Under the pieces are notes generated by a model, which was not told where the DNA came from, did not search any database, and was given only the letters and a program-made list of their open reading frames with translations. The translations under genes and the position numbers were made by a program. Positions 32,175 to 42,121 of a stretch of 64,000 nucleotides of DNA are shown piece after piece; within the stretch, counting starts at the first letter, position 1; every line of letters begins with the position of its first letter. Location: positions 1-64,000 of the forward strand of contig NZ_VVIP01000080.1 of the NCBI RefSeq assembly GCF_009650435.1, given 5' to 3'. Origin of the DNA: Foetidibacter luteolus (GTDB taxonomy: Bacteria; Bacteroidota; Bacteroidia; Chitinophagales; Chitinophagaceae).

Positions 32175-34871
32175 CTATTCTTTTTCTATTTTCACCCAGT
32201 CACCCCAGTTATACACTTCTGTTCCCGGCAGCCCGGCGCTGATTAATACAACCCCATTGGCCAGTGACAGATGCACTTTAACAGGCAACGCAGTTGTGCC
32301 CGGATGCACCCTGATTTTGTCGCCGTCCCGCACACCAAGCAACGCCGCATCCGTTTCAGACAAAACCACACAAGCTTCAGGCAGCAAAGAGGCAAGCGCT
32401 TTTGTATAGCTGCTCAACTCACCAGATGCCAGCACATGGTACTGCGGCAGCACCAGCCATTTTTGCTTCCTTGCTACAAATGCCTCCGGTATATCTTTAA
32501 AAAACACCGGAGCCTTATCCACTTTATCATGAAACAGTTGAACAGCAGGTATATGACCTTTGAATGCACCACCAGGCTCCTGCTGGTATTTAGTTACTGA
32601 TTGACCTGAGTTCCACCCCGGCGACCAAAAGAAAGGCGCTGCGTCTGCAGGTGGTTGCCCTTTGAAGCCTTCCATGGTAAAACCAAAAGCAGACTCACCT
32701 TCTTCCTGCAAAGGTTTTTGCTCACTTACATTAAGGTTGGCATACATAGCAGTGCGGCCACTGTAACGGTGCGGCTCCCTGGGTATATGCTCGCCATGTA
32801 TAGAGTAATGTGGCGACAACATTGCATCATGCACACCTTCAAATACAGGCATTTCGATTTCTGCTTCATGCAATAATTCATCCAGCGACAAGCCGTGCCC
32901 GTTACTCCGGTTATTCTTTGCAATACGCATGCTGTTAAGCCAATGAAAACTTTCTTTGATATGGCCTTCTTTTGGGATGAACACTTTGTAATAATGCTGT
33001 GTACGCCCTTCATAGTTCACCATGCTTCCATCAGCTTCAGCAAAGGTTGCAGCAGGTATTAACACCTGCGCTTTTTCCGTTGTATTGTTGTGTATTGAAT
33101 CAAGCGCAATAACGTTGCTGCAACGGCTGAAGAAGGCGTCTGCAGTGGCTTGCGGCAGGTAACGGTATAAATCATTCTCCAGTATCAAAGCCGTCATATC
33201 GTTAGCGTTGCTGCTATCAAAAATCCTTTCTGCCGAAGGCGCCTGCATTAAAGCAAGCCCCATGCTGTTGCATTCAGGCAATACATAAGCAACAGATGCT
33301 TTCCAGTGTGTATTATTAAGTGCTGCAGCTATATCAAACGCGGCCCTTATTACTGCACTGTTTACACAGCTTAAGCCGCTTACTATTACAGGATGTTTTG
33401 ACTGTTGCAATGCAGCAGCTATCTGCCTGGCAGTTTGCAGCAACTTTTCATCAGCATTAGCTAATGCGGGCAAAGTGTTACTTAACTCATGGGCAACAGC
33501 AAAGCCAAGTCTTGCTATATCATCAGGAACGGCATGTACAGTAACCTGTGCAATGTTATCTATTGGAGAGCCTGCCACCGTTATGTTTGCAAGAAAACCT
33601 TTATCAGTTTGCACCAACTCTTTAATAGCGGCATCATGCCAGGCAGGCAAAGAGAGTTGTGCTGCTGCATTGTTTGCCGCCGTTTTCATTGCAGCCTGTC
33701 TTACTGCCAACGCCATCATGGGTGCGGTATTCCAAACATCCTCACCCAACACAATCACCGCATCTGCCTGCTCTATATCTTTTAGCGAAGCGCTATGCAA
33801 GGTACCCTCCTGCATTACCTGTACTATCAATCTTGTTAAGTATGCCTCTGTTTCACTGATACCTGCATAAAAATTGCCGGCGCCAACCAGTTGCCGCAAT
33901 GCAAAGTTGCTTTCAAGCGATGCCCTTGCCGACCCAATGCCCACCAGCTTTTGCTGAGACAACAATACCGATAGTTCATGCATAAGCTCTTCCTCGCTTA
34001 CTGCTTCACTCATGCGGCCGCGTATCAACGGTTGCGTAACCCTGTTCTCGCTGTTTACAAACTCGTAACCAAAGCGCCCTCTGTCACACAGGAAATAACC
34101 ATTCACTTCCTCATTATAACGGTTCACCACGCATCGCAGTTTGCCGTAACGCTCACCGGCCGTAATGTTGCACCCAACACTACAATGCGTACACACAGAG
34201 GGCGCCATTGTTAAATCCCACTTACGTGTATAATGTTCTTTCAACGTTTTATCAGTAAATACACCTGTTGGACAAACTTCTGCCAGGTTACCACTGAACG
34301 GACTTTGCAACACACCATCCTTATCCCGGCCAAAATAAACGTGATTATGTGCCGCGAAAACATTCAGGTCGTCGCCACCGGCATAGTCATGATAATAGCG
34401 CACACAACGGTAACACTGTATGCAGCGGTTCATCTCATGATTAATCAGCGGCCCGAGATATTGATTTTTATACGTCCGCTTTTTATAATGGTAACGCCGG
34501 TAATCATGGCCCGTCATCACGGTCATATCCTGTAAGTGACAACTGCCTCCTTCATCACATACCGGGCAATCATGCGGGTGATTGGTCATCATCCATTCAA
34601 TCACCTGTTCACGAAAAGCCTTTGCCGTTGCCTCTTCCACACCAATCCGCACACCATCACGAACTCCTTCCATACAGCTCATCACCAGCCTGCCCTGTGT
34701 ATCTTTTTCATCTTTAAACACCTTTACTGCGCATTGCCTGCATGCGCCTACACTGCCCAGCGAAGGATGCCAGCAGAAGTACGGCAGGTTAATGCCCGCC
34801 GCAAGGCAAGCCTCCAGCAGGTTCTTGCCGGCCTTCGCTTCGTATGGTTTGTTATCAATGTAGATGGTCAT
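32175..34871 (-). CDS. nuoG: NADH-quinone oxidoreductase subunit G
   Basis: 898 aa. The N-terminal [2Fe-2S] domain has Cys33, 44, 47 and 66. A His-Cys domain follows (HPHDCPVCDEGGSCHLQD), then a [4Fe-4S] segment (CIQCYRCVRYYHDYAGG). CTHCSVGCN plus a later CDRGRF are the ligands of the extra cluster N7, found in only some bacterial NuoG. The C-terminal half is a molybdopterin-oxidoreductase-like domain without evidence of a cofactor, and it ends in a MoCo-binding-like barrel (GDKIRVHPGTTALPV). It is a peripheral-arm subunit that carries electrons from NuoF to NuoI. The heptamer-rich spacer to nuoF lies at 34890-35186. Confidence 0.96.
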   Translation of the reverse strand: MTIYIDNKPYEAKAGKNLLEACLAAGINLPYFCWHPSLGSVGACRQCAVKVFKDEKDTQGRLVMSCMEGVRDGVRIGVEEATAKAFREQVIEWMMTNHPHDCPVCDEGGSCHLQDMTVMTGHDYRRYHYKKRTYKNQYLGPLINHEMNRCIQCYRCVRYYHDYAGGDDLNVFAAHNHVYFGRDKDGVLQSPFSGNLAEVCPTGVFTDKTLKEHYTRKWDLTMAPSVCTHCSVGCNITAGERYGKLRCVVNRYNEEVNGYFLCDRGRFGYEFVNSENRVTQPLIRGRMSEAVSEEELMHELSVLLSQQKLVGIGSARASLESNFALRQLVGAGNFYAGISETEAYLTRLIVQVMQEGTLHSASLKDIEQADAVIVLGEDVWNTAPMMALAVRQAAMKTAANNAAAQLSLPAWHDAAIKELVQTDKGFLANITVAGSPIDNIAQVTVHAVPDDIARLGFAVAHELSNTLPALANADEKLLQTARQIAAALQQSKHPVIVSGLSCVNSAVIRAAFDIAAALNNTHWKASVAYVLPECNSMGLALMQAPSAERIFDSSNANDMTALILENDLYRYLPQATADAFFSRCSNVIALDSIHNNTTEKAQVLIPAATFAEADGSMVNYEGRTQHYYKVFIPKEGHIKESFHWLNSMRIAKNNRSNGHGLSLDELLHEAEIEMPVFEGVHDAMLSPHYSIHGEHIPREPHRYSGRTAMYANLNVSEQKPLQEEGESAFGFTMEGFKGQPPADAAPFFWSPGWNSGQSVTKYQQEPGGAFKGHIPAVQLFHDKVDKAPVFFKDIPEAFVARKQKWLVLPQYHVLASGELSSYTKALASLLPEACVVLSETDAALLGVRDGDKIRVHPGTTALPVKVHLSLANGVVLISAGLPGTEVYNWGDWVKIEKE

Positions 34872-34887
34872 GATGTATTGTTTGGTT

Positions 34888-35186
34888 GTTCAAGGTTTAA
34901 TGTTCAAGATTAGCTACATACTAACATTGAACTTTCAACAATTCAACTTTGAACTTTTTTAATACCAGCGACATATTTTCATAGCATCATCGTTGCGTCG
35001 CAATCCTTTCATCGTTCGGTTCAATGGGCGACAGACAGGTTCAAAGTTCCGTGTTCAAAGTTCAAGGTTGTTTAAGGCACCTATTGTCTATTGTCCATAT
35101 CTATGGTCTCCCACTCACTATTCACCATTCACTATTCACCACTCCCTACTCCCTACTCACCACTCACCACTCACCATTCACTACTC
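34888..35186. repeat. Composite repeat spacer between nuoF and nuoG
   Basis: TTGAACT/TTCAAG heptamers (34888-34960) are followed by a family-A relative on the minus strand (34964-35033, with CGTTGCGTCGCAATCC). Next come GTTCAAA, GTTCCGT, GTTCAAA, GTTCAAG (35039-35068) and a long CAYTCAC tract (35101-35186) that runs into the 3' end of nuoF. Confidence 0.8.
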
Positions 35187-36478
35187 GCCACCGCTTCATG
35201 CACATACGGACAACCCTTCTCATGCGCATGCCTCTCAAAATCTTCCATGAAATATTTCAACGCACTTTGCAATGGTTCCATCGCACCGGGTGCCAATGCA
35301 CAGAAAGTATTACCTGGCCCAAGCAGTTGTGTGTGCATCTGCAGCATATCAATATCCGCTTGTGTGCCTTCGCCATGTTCTAGCGACAACAATATTTTTT
35401 CTACCCATGGCAACCCTTCCCGGCAAGGGGTACACCAGCCGCAGCTCTCCTGTGCAAAAAAGTGTTGCAGGTTGTGTACAAAACCAACCGGGCAGGTAGC
35501 ATCATCCATCACGATCATAGTGCCTGTGCCTAAACGGCTTCCTGCTATGGCTACGGACTGGTAATCGAGCCTGGTATCCAGATGGGCCGGCGTTAAGAAA
35601 TCGGTAGATGCGCCACCGGGCAACACACCCCGCATCATCAAACCATTACGCATACCGCCTGCATGCTCTTCCAGCAGTTCACGCATAGTTGTGCCCATCG
35701 GAAGCTCCCACACGCCTGGCCGTTTTACCTTGCCGCTAACACCATACAGTTTAGTACCCGCATCTTCAGTAAAACTTAGCTTCTTAAACCAGTCTGCACC
35801 ATTGTTGATGATATGCGGTATACAGCAAAGTGTTTCTACGTTATTTACGATACTTGGCTTGCCAAACAAGCCGCTTACCTGCGGAAAAGGCGGCTTAGCC
35901 CTGGGTGTTGCACGCTTGCCTTCCAAGGCATTCAGCAAGGCTGTTTCCTCGCCACACATATAACGGCCGACGCCGGTATGCAAATGCATATCCAAACTCC
36001 AGCCGCTGTTTAAAATATTCTGTCCCAGGTAGCCGGCGGCATATGCTTCGGCGATACTCTGCTTTATTAATGCTGCTGCTTTTTTATATGCCCACCGAAG
36101 GAATACGTAAGAAATATCGGCCTGTATGGCATAAGCTGCCAGTATCATTCCTTCCAGCAATTGGTGCGGGTTACCTTCCAGCAGCAACCTGTCTTTAAAA
36201 GTGCCCGGCTCCATTTCATCCGCATTGCAAATAAGGTATTTGGGATGCGGTGCATCACTGCCCATTGGCACGAAACTCCATTTAATGCCTGTATTAAAAC
36301 CGGCGCCACCCCGGCCTTTCAGGTTGCTATCCTGCACCGCTTTCTGCACTTCCTGTGGCGTCATTTCTTTCACTGCTTTGCGAACAGCCGCATAACCACC
36401 CTTTGCCTCATACTCCTTTAAATTGAGTGGCTGGCGGTTGATGTGGATGTGCTGTGTTAATGGGCGTTCGTAAATCAT
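35171..36478 (-). CDS. nuoF: NADH-quinone oxidoreductase subunit F
   Basis: 435 aa from MIYERPLTQ (36478). The frame is open to 36577, but the extra codons are repeat-derived. It binds NADH, FMN and cluster N3. Signatures are GRGGAGFNTGIKWSF (FMN/NADH glycine-rich loop), CNADEMEPGTFKDR, GAYICGEE-like YMCGEETALLNALEG, and the C-terminal SCGWCTPCREG motif with a later Cys (NTFCALAPGA) for the [4Fe-4S] cluster. The last residues (HEAVASSEW) are coded inside the heptamer tract, so the C terminus may have been remodelled by the repeat. Confidence 0.97.
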   Translation of the reverse strand: MIYERPLTQHIHINRQPLNLKEYEAKGGYAAVRKAVKEMTPQEVQKAVQDSNLKGRGGAGFNTGIKWSFVPMGSDAPHPKYLICNADEMEPGTFKDRLLLEGNPHQLLEGMILAAYAIQADISYVFLRWAYKKAAALIKQSIAEAYAAGYLGQNILNSGWSLDMHLHTGVGRYMCGEETALLNALEGKRATPRAKPPFPQVSGLFGKPSIVNNVETLCCIPHIINNGADWFKKLSFTEDAGTKLYGVSGKVKRPGVWELPMGTTMRELLEEHAGGMRNGLMMRGVLPGGASTDFLTPAHLDTRLDYQSVAIAGSRLGTGTMIVMDDATCPVGFVHNLQHFFAQESCGWCTPCREGLPWVEKILLSLEHGEGTQADIDMLQMHTQLLGPGNTFCALAPGAMEPLQSALKYFMEDFERHAHEKGCPYVHEAVASSEW

Positions 36479-36507
36479 GTAAAATCTTGTTATGTGTACC
36501 GTTTGTT

Positions 36508-36576
36508 TTCGTGAAACGTGAGAGGTGAACCGTGAGATGAGCGAAACACTTTTCACGTTTACCGTTTCACTTTTCA
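36508..36576. repeat. Heptamer/inverted spacer between nuoE and nuoF
   Basis: Loose 7-bp units (GTGAAAC, GTGAGAG, GTGAACC, GTGAGAT on one side; TTTCACG, TTTACCG, TTTCACT, TTTCACG on the other) face each other as an inverted pair. The single-stranded form could fold into a long hairpin. It overlaps the nuoE stop. Confidence 0.6.
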
Positions 36577-37077
36577 CGTATAAGTTTCCAAAATATTCCT
36601 AACGTCTTCTGCTTCTATATCCCTGTATAAATCTTCATCAATCATTAATGCCGGCGCATGATCGCAGCAGCCGAGGCATGCATTAGGCAACAGCGTAAAC
36701 TTTTTATCTTTTGTTGTCTCGCCGAATTTTATTTTCAGTTCGTGTTGTATGGCTTCATATAATTTTTGATAGCCCATCACATAGCAGGAGATACTGTCAC
36801 ACAAGAGAATAATATGCCTGCCCACAGGCTTACGGAAGATGAGGTTATAAAACGTTGCTACGCTATCTACTTCCGCGGTACTCATATCGAGGTATGCAGC
36901 AATAGCAGCAACGGCGTCATCACTTACCCAACGGCGGTGCTGCTGCACAATCTTCAATGCTTCTATCACTGCTGCTTTCTTGTAGGGCAGTAAGCTTACT
37001 TCATGATTGATGGCATCCTTCTCTTGTTGTGTAAGGAAGCTTTTTGCTGTTGTTTGTATGTGTGGTTCTGCTACCAT
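36574..37077 (-). CDS. nuoE: NADH-quinone oxidoreductase subunit E
   Basis: 167 aa, thioredoxin-like [2Fe-2S] subunit (cluster N1a). Ligands are Cys93 and Cys98 (CDSISC) and Cys134 and Cys138 (CLGCC). The N-terminal helical domain has the conserved TFYNLIFRKPVGRH segment. It works beside NuoF in the NADH-oxidising head. Confidence 0.96.
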   Translation of the reverse strand: MVAEPHIQTTAKSFLTQQEKDAINHEVSLLPYKKAAVIEALKIVQQHRRWVSDDAVAAIAAYLDMSTAEVDSVATFYNLIFRKPVGRHIILLCDSISCYVMGYQKLYEAIQHELKIKFGETTKDKKFTLLPNACLGCCDHAPALMIDEDLYRDIEAEDVRNILETYT

Positions 37078-37080
37078 TTG

Positions 37081-37550
37081 CTGATTTTAGTTACCAGTTT
37101 CCGGATACCGGTTACCAGTTTGTTGGGTGCGTAAATACTTTTATTGTACTTGGCCCGTCTCCGCTTAACTGCTGCGCATAGTTCCTACCGTACAAGTGTT
37201 TCCAATTTTGCTGCTTTGCCACGCAAAATTGCGCAAGGAACGATCAATAGCAGTACTGTCGCCGGGACCATAAAAAATTTACCGGTTACCCGTTGCTGGT
37301 TGCCAGTTTATCCGAAGCGAAAATTTGTTTCGCACCTATAAGCCATGCATAGCTGACTATCAATTTTCGTATCAAGCCGACCCCCCTTCGACAAGCTCAG
37401 GCTGACAACCTCATTATCAGTAACAGCTCAAACCCTAATCACTATTCACCACTCACCATTCACCACTCACCATTCACCACTCACCATTCACCACTCACTA
37501 TTCACTATTCACCATTCACCATTCACTATTCACCATTCACCATTCACCTA
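37081..37550. repeat. 470-bp repeat-filled spacer between nuoCD and nuoE
   Basis: Heptamer tracts of three flavours occur: GTTACCA/GTTTCCG/GATACCG (37088-37120), CCGGTTA/CCCGTTG/CTGGTTG (37280-37312) and CAYTCAC (37438-37550, about 15 units). CTTCGACAAGCTCAGGCTGA at about 37388 is shared with 5731. No gene or clear promoter is seen. Confidence 0.8.
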
Positions 37551-39292
37551 TCAATGTCCGCCAACACAAAATCAACACTACCCAATATTGAAAGCAAATC
37601 TGCAACTGTATAACCTTTGCTGATATATGGTACCATTTGCATGTGCGGAAATGATGGGGTGCGGATACGGACACGGTAGGGTGATGTGTTGCCGTCGCTG
37701 GTGAGGTAATAACTGTTGGCGCCCTTGGTTGCTTCAATACAACTCATGGCTTCACCTGCAGGTATTACCGGGCCCCAGCTTACATTTAAGAAATGCGTGA
37801 TCAGCGTTTCTATATCTTTCATTGTATGCTTCTTAATGGGGGGCGTGGTGAGCGGATGGTCTGCCTTGTAGCTGCCTTCGGGCATGTTGTTGAGGCATTG
37901 CTCTACAATGCGTAGGCTTTGGCGCATCTCTTCCACACGCACAATGGCGCGATCGTAGCAATCACCATTCTGCGCAATGGGAATATCGAAGTCGAACATT
38001 TCGTAACCAGAGTAAGGCCGCTTCTTACGGAAATCCCATTCAAAGCCACAGGCCCTTAACCCTGCGCCAGTAACACCCCACTCAATAGCCTCTTCAAGCG
38101 TGTAGATACCGATACCTTTGGTGCGGCCTTTAAACAGGCTGTTGCGCAACACCATGTTGGTATATTCACGAATGCGTTTGGGAAAATAGTTTACAAAATG
38201 ACGAACTAAGCCATCCCAGCCGTTGGGTAAATCCTGCGCTACACCACCAATACGGAACCAGTTGGGATGCATGCGCCCACCGCAGACTGCTTCAATGATG
38301 TCGAATACTTTTTCGCGGTCGGTGAACATGTAGAAGACAGGAGATAACTGGCCAACATCCTGCGCAAAAGTGCCGAACCAAACAAGATGACTGGAGATGC
38401 GGAACAATTCACAAAGCATTACACGTATAACCTTTACCCTGTCGGGAACCTCAATGCCAGCAAGCTTTTCAACAGCCAGCAGGTAAGCAAGGTTGTTCAT
38501 TACACCGCCGAGATAATCTACCCTGTCTGTATAAGGAATATATGTATGCCAGCTCTGGCGTTCACCCATTTTTTCCGCACCGCGGTGATGGAACCCAATC
38601 TCAGGAACTGCATCTACAATGTCTTCACCATCCAGTTGCAGCACGATGCGCAGTACGCCATGTGTGCCCGGGTGTTGCGGGCCGATGTTGAGGAACATAA
38701 AGTCCGCATCATCTGTTTGACGTTGCATACCCCATTCCTCCGGCTTAAATTCCAGTGCATTTTGTTCACGGTCTTCATACTCTGTAAACAAACGGAATGG
38801 GCCGCTTTCTGTAGCCCTTGCCGGGTGCTCTTTACGTAGCGGATGGCCCGGCCAGGTGAGCGGCATTAAGATGCGTTGCAAATGCGGGTGACCCTCAAAG
38901 CGAATGCCGAACATGTCATACACTTCACGCTCGTACCAGTTGGCATTTTTATATAAAGAGGTAATAGATGGTAATGAAGGATATTCCCCTTCCAGTGCTA
39001 CCTTAAGGCATATAAAATCATTACGTTCAAAAGAAAAAAGATGATAGACAACAGTGAAGTCTTTTAAAGGCAGGTAGCCGTTGCCCATACGGTCGCGTTC
39101 ATCAATGCCACAAACATCATAAAGCAACTTATAAGGTTTATCCACTGCTGCTTTAAGCCATTGTGTAACGGGTATAAGTTGCTCCTTCGGCAGCCAGACG
39201 GTGAGTATATCATCTTTTCTTTGCTGCTGTTGCAAACCAGTATCGCCGAAGCGTTGCTGCAACTGTTTTAATATGTCATCAGCATCCTGCAT
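37544..39292 (-). CDS. nuoCD: Fused NADH-quinone oxidoreductase subunit C/D
   Basis: 582 aa. The N-terminal third (about 1-185) is NuoC, with [21 protein letters not shown] and GHPLRKEHP. The remainder is NuoD (about 190-582), with [54 protein letters not shown] and the quinone-site His and Tyr regions. C and D are separate genes in many bacteria but fused in others, such as E. coli. The last codons lie inside the heptamer tract (37438-37550), so the end ADIDR may be repeat-adapted. Confidence 0.97.
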   Translation of the reverse strand: MQDADDILKQLQQRFGDTGLQQQQRKDDILTVWLPKEQLIPVTQWLKAAVDKPYKLLYDVCGIDERDRMGNGYLPLKDFTVVYHLFSFERNDFICLKVALEGEYPSLPSITSLYKNANWYEREVYDMFGIRFEGHPHLQRILMPLTWPGHPLRKEHPARATESGPFRLFTEYEDREQNALEFKPEEWGMQRQTDDADFMFLNIGPQHPGTHGVLRIVLQLDGEDIVDAVPEIGFHHRGAEKMGERQSWHTYIPYTDRVDYLGGVMNNLAYLLAVEKLAGIEVPDRVKVIRVMLCELFRISSHLVWFGTFAQDVGQLSPVFYMFTDREKVFDIIEAVCGGRMHPNWFRIGGVAQDLPNGWDGLVRHFVNYFPKRIREYTNMVLRNSLFKGRTKGIGIYTLEEAIEWGVTGAGLRACGFEWDFRKKRPYSGYEMFDFDIPIAQNGDCYDRAIVRVEEMRQSLRIVEQCLNNMPEGSYKADHPLTTPPIKKHTMKDIETLITHFLNVSWGPVIPAGEAMSCIEATKGANSYYLTSDGNTSPYRVRIRTPSFPHMQMVPYISKGYTVADLLSILGSVDFVLADIDR

Positions 39293-39339
39293 TGATATGA
39301 GTTGAATTGTTGCTCACTCATTTCCAAGGCTGTTGCTTC

Positions 39340-39390
39340 CTGGTTTTGCGCCTCACCCCAACCCCTCTCCGCACGGAGAGGGGCTTAAGA
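39340..39390. repeat. GC-rich palindromic unit between nuoB and nuoCD
   Basis: CCCCTCTCCG-CAC-GGAGAGGGG forms a strong hairpin, preceded by CCTCACCCCAACC. It resembles the palindrome at the end of yidD (45866-45898). Confidence 0.65.
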
Positions 39391-39398
39391 AAAACGCA

Positions 39399-40037
39399 CT
39401 ATATTTCATCGATGGTTTTAAAGTCAACCATCGCCATTCTTTCTTTTCTTTTTTGCTCTTTCATGGGTGTCATCTGCGGTTTAATAACGCCCTGCTCGCC
39501 AATCATCCAGCTTAAAGGCCTTCGTTCTTTACCTACAGCATCCGCTAACAGTACAAGCCCCTGCATAAACGCATCTGGCCTGGGCGGACAGCCGGGTACA
39601 TATACATCTACCGGTAAAAATTTATCAACGCCCTGCACTACACTATAGATGTCATACATACCGCCGCTGTTGGCGCAGCTACCCATAGATATTACCCAGC
39701 GTGGCTCCATCATCTGCTCATGCAGCCGCTTGATGATGGGTACCATTTTGATGAACACTGTCCCTGCAATCACCATCACATCTGCTTCACGTGGTGTGCC
39801 CCGTATTACTTCCGCACCAAAACGGGCCACGTCATATTTACTTGTTATGCTGGTAGCCATTTCTACAAAGCAACAGCTTAAACCGAAATGAAAAGGCCAC
39901 ATGGAATTCTTTCTGCCCCATGCCAGCAAATCCTGCACGGTGGTAAGCATAATGCTTTTACTTACGGCCTCTTCCATGCTGCCGTTACCGGCGGCGTTGC
40001 CGTTTACACCATTCGCTTTATGTAGCCACCATTTCAT
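39399..40037 (-). CDS. nuoB: NADH-quinone oxidoreductase subunit B
   Basis: 212 aa. It carries cluster N2, the last Fe-S cluster before quinone: Cys55, Cys56 (GLSCCFVEM), Cys121 (GSCANSGG) and Cys150 ([10 protein letters not shown]). The N-terminal 25 residues and the C-terminal Lys-rich tail ([14 protein letters not shown]) lie outside the core. It contacts NuoD, NuoH and NuoI. Confidence 0.97.
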   Translation of the reverse strand: MKWWLHKANGVNGNAAGNGSMEEAVSKSIMLTTVQDLLAWGRKNSMWPFHFGLSCCFVEMATSITSKYDVARFGAEVIRGTPREADVMVIAGTVFIKMVPIIKRLHEQMMEPRWVISMGSCANSGGMYDIYSVVQGVDKFLPVDVYVPGCPPRPDAFMQGLVLLADAVGKERRPLSWMIGEQGVIKPQMTPMKEQKRKERMAMVDFKTIDEI

Positions 40038-40368
40038 AATTCGTGAATCTTAGTTGTGAATGCAAGTGGTTAGTAGTAAATGGCGAGTGGGGTGCCTTAA
40101 ATCAAAGACTCTTTTCCTGAAAAAACTCAAAAAACTGCCTTTGTTGTTTTACCCAATGATGCCAAATACTTCAAGTACTGTCTGCACCGAAACCTTAGGC
40201 CGCCCAATGTTCCGAACGATGAAGTGATTGCGACGCAACAGCCGATGCCATGAAATACCATTGCTGGTATCTAAAAAATAATCTGCAGCGCTGCATTGTT
40301 CATTTCATGAAACGCAAGAGAGAATTGTTTCGTGCTTCCTATCCGCATTATAACATGTACCACATTTA
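40038..40368. other. 330-bp spacer between nuoA and nuoB
   Basis: No gene. The spacer contains a family-A relative (40198-40272: CCGAACGATGAAGTGATTGC, then GACGCAAC, ending TGCTGGTATCT) and a weak heptamer stretch at 40073-40092. The gap is long for an operon that is otherwise compact in coding content. Confidence 0.6.
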
Positions 40369-40794
40369 CTACATTTCCATCTTCATCTTCTTTTTGTAGG
40401 CCTTCAGTATCTTCAATCCATCAGGCCCAAAATCCAGTGCACCAATACCCCATTCATATACCAATACAACAATCAGTTGAAATATAAAAATGCATATGGC
40501 AATATAACCAGCCCAGCCAAGCTCATAAAACCCCAAAGCCCAAAGCATAATAAACACAGCTTCCACGTCGAAAATCACAAACAACATAGCAACAAGATAA
40601 AACTGAGAGGAGAAGCGTATCCTGGCGGACCCTGTTTGCTGAATACCACCTTCGTAAGGCAAGTGTGTTGCCCGTTCTTTATGGTGCTGTCCCAATATAT
40701 AGGAGAGCGTAAGTATAGCAGCAAGCAATACCAGTACCAGTGCGCCGTAGAGGATAAATGGCCATAACAAAGTATCGTTGTTATTACCAGGCAT
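40369..40794 (-). CDS. nuoA: NADH-quinone oxidoreductase subunit A
   Basis: 141 aa with three membrane helices. The conserved loop HLPYEGGIQQTG and the LFVIFDVEAVFIMLWA helix with acidic residues are diagnostic. It is the first gene of the nuo operon, read leftwards. Upstream (40795-40830) the minus strand holds ATATTGTTTGCC, a near match to TAnnTTTG with one extra base, as a possible promoter. Confidence 0.96.
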   Translation of the reverse strand: MPGNNNDTLLWPFILYGALVLVLLAAILTLSYILGQHHKERATHLPYEGGIQQTGSARIRFSSQFYLVAMLFVIFDVEAVFIMLWALGFYELGWAGYIAICIFIFQLIVVLVYEWGIGALDFGPDGLKILKAYKKKMKMEM

Positions 40795-40892
40795 ATCTTT
40801 TCAATTTGGCAAACAATATCATAGTACCCGCAGGTTTATGAACCCGCGGCGTGACAAAGCAATCGTGAAATAAAGGCAACAGCCGTTCTGCC

Positions 40893-41321
40893 TCAGCCCA
40901 TAATGTAATGCTCAAGGTTCTCGATAATGAAATCTTTTTCATGGATGATATAGCCAACTATATCACCAATGGAAATAACACCAATCAATTCATCATTTTC
41001 CAATACAGGCAGATGACGGATATGTTTTACTGTCATCAGTTGCATACAATCTTCAATGGTGTTGTCTGGACGAACGAAAATGGGAGCATTTGACATAATC
41101 TCCCTAACGAGGGTTTCTTTTGAGGACCTACCCTTGAGAATTACTTTGCGGGCATAATCGCGTTCTGTGAAGACGCCGACTAATTTTCCTTTTTCTGTTA
41201 CAACCAAAGAGCCAAGATTCTTATCTTCCAATTCTTCCAAAGCATCATACACAGAACTGTCTGGACTTATGCTGAAAACCGCACTGCCTTTAGTTTGCAG
41301 TATGTTTTTAACAGTGCCCAT
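40893..41321 (-). CDS. CBS-domain pair protein
   Basis: 142 aa, made up of two CBS motifs (about 10-65 and 75-135) with little else. The signatures are SPDSSVYDALEELEDKNLGS, GVFTERDYARKV and the second IRHLPVLENDELIGVISIGD. Pairs of this kind form a Bateman module that binds adenosine nucleotides and senses energy state. It stands alone as a single gene between nuoA and a divergent secreted-protein gene. The partner is unknown. Confidence 0.92.
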   Translation of the reverse strand: MGTVKNILQTKGSAVFSISPDSSVYDALEELEDKNLGSLVVTEKGKLVGVFTERDYARKVILKGRSSKETLVREIMSNAPIFVRPDNTIEDCMQLMTVKHIRHLPVLENDELIGVISIGDIVGYIIHEKDFIIENLEHYIMG

Positions 41322-41695
41322 AAAACGGAATTTTACAGTTACTGAATGCGACTATTAAGTTATAACTAATTTTTTGAAATAAACAACGAAATGATTTTTT
41401 TTAATAGCGTTACCTTCTTTCAAACTATTCTTTGTTGTTGTCTTGGAATAGCGGCCAACACTTAATTTTATTTTCCTGCAACGTTTACCTGCCTATGGTG
41501 ATTGTGGAAAAAATGCAACAAAAAACTTTTATTACAAAGAAAAATTTAGCGCCGCACATTTCTTAAATGCCTTTGTGTAATGGGGAAAGCTTGATTTATT
41601 TACATAAAAAGCGATTACATACTCCAAAACCCCTCGTGGTTAAAACTTTGGATAAGTTTTTGATTTTAACATTTCATCACCTTAAAATTATAATC

Positions 41696-42022
41696 ATGAG
41701 AAACAAATTCCTGTCAGCAGCTATTCTATTCCTTCTTCTTACTTCAGTTGCACAAGCGTCCTCATTAGATAAAGAAGCCTTACAAGCCAAAGTGGCCGGC
41801 ATGAGCGAAGAACAAAAAAATGCCAGGGCAGAAGAAATAAAAACAAGGGTTGCTGAAATTAAAGCAATGGATAAATCTGCCCTTACCCGTGAGGAAAGAA
41901 AAGAACTGCGTAAAGAAATGAAGGAAATGAAAAAAGAGGCCAAAGCTATTGGCAGCGGGGGTATTTACATATCGCTGGCAGGTATTTTAATTATTATACT
42001 GTTGCTGATTATTTTACTGTAA
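41696..42022 (+). CDS. Small secreted helical protein with C-terminal membrane segment
   Basis: 108 aa, started at the ATG 41696 because it opens a clear signal peptide (MRNKFLSAAILFLLLTSVAQA) and upstream codons do not look coding. The middle (about 25-82) is strongly charged with many Glu/Lys/Arg and no Pro, so it is predicted to be a long alpha helix. The last 23 residues (YISLAGILIIILLLIIL) are one membrane helix. I recognise the layout from small Bacteroidota proteins of unknown function. No partner gene is evident; a sugar dehydrogenase follows in the same direction. Confidence 0.8.
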   Translation: MRNKFLSAAILFLLLTSVAQASSLDKEALQAKVAGMSEEQKNARAEEIKTRVAEIKAMDKSALTREERKELRKEMKEMKKEAKAIGSGGIYISLAGILIIILLLIILL

Positions 42023-42121
42023 CAAGTTTACGGCACGGCGCATCAGCATTTCGTCAAAGTACAGGCAGCATAGTTAAAACCCCGGCTATCTTTATACTAC
42101 CTGCTAAAAACAAACGTTTTT

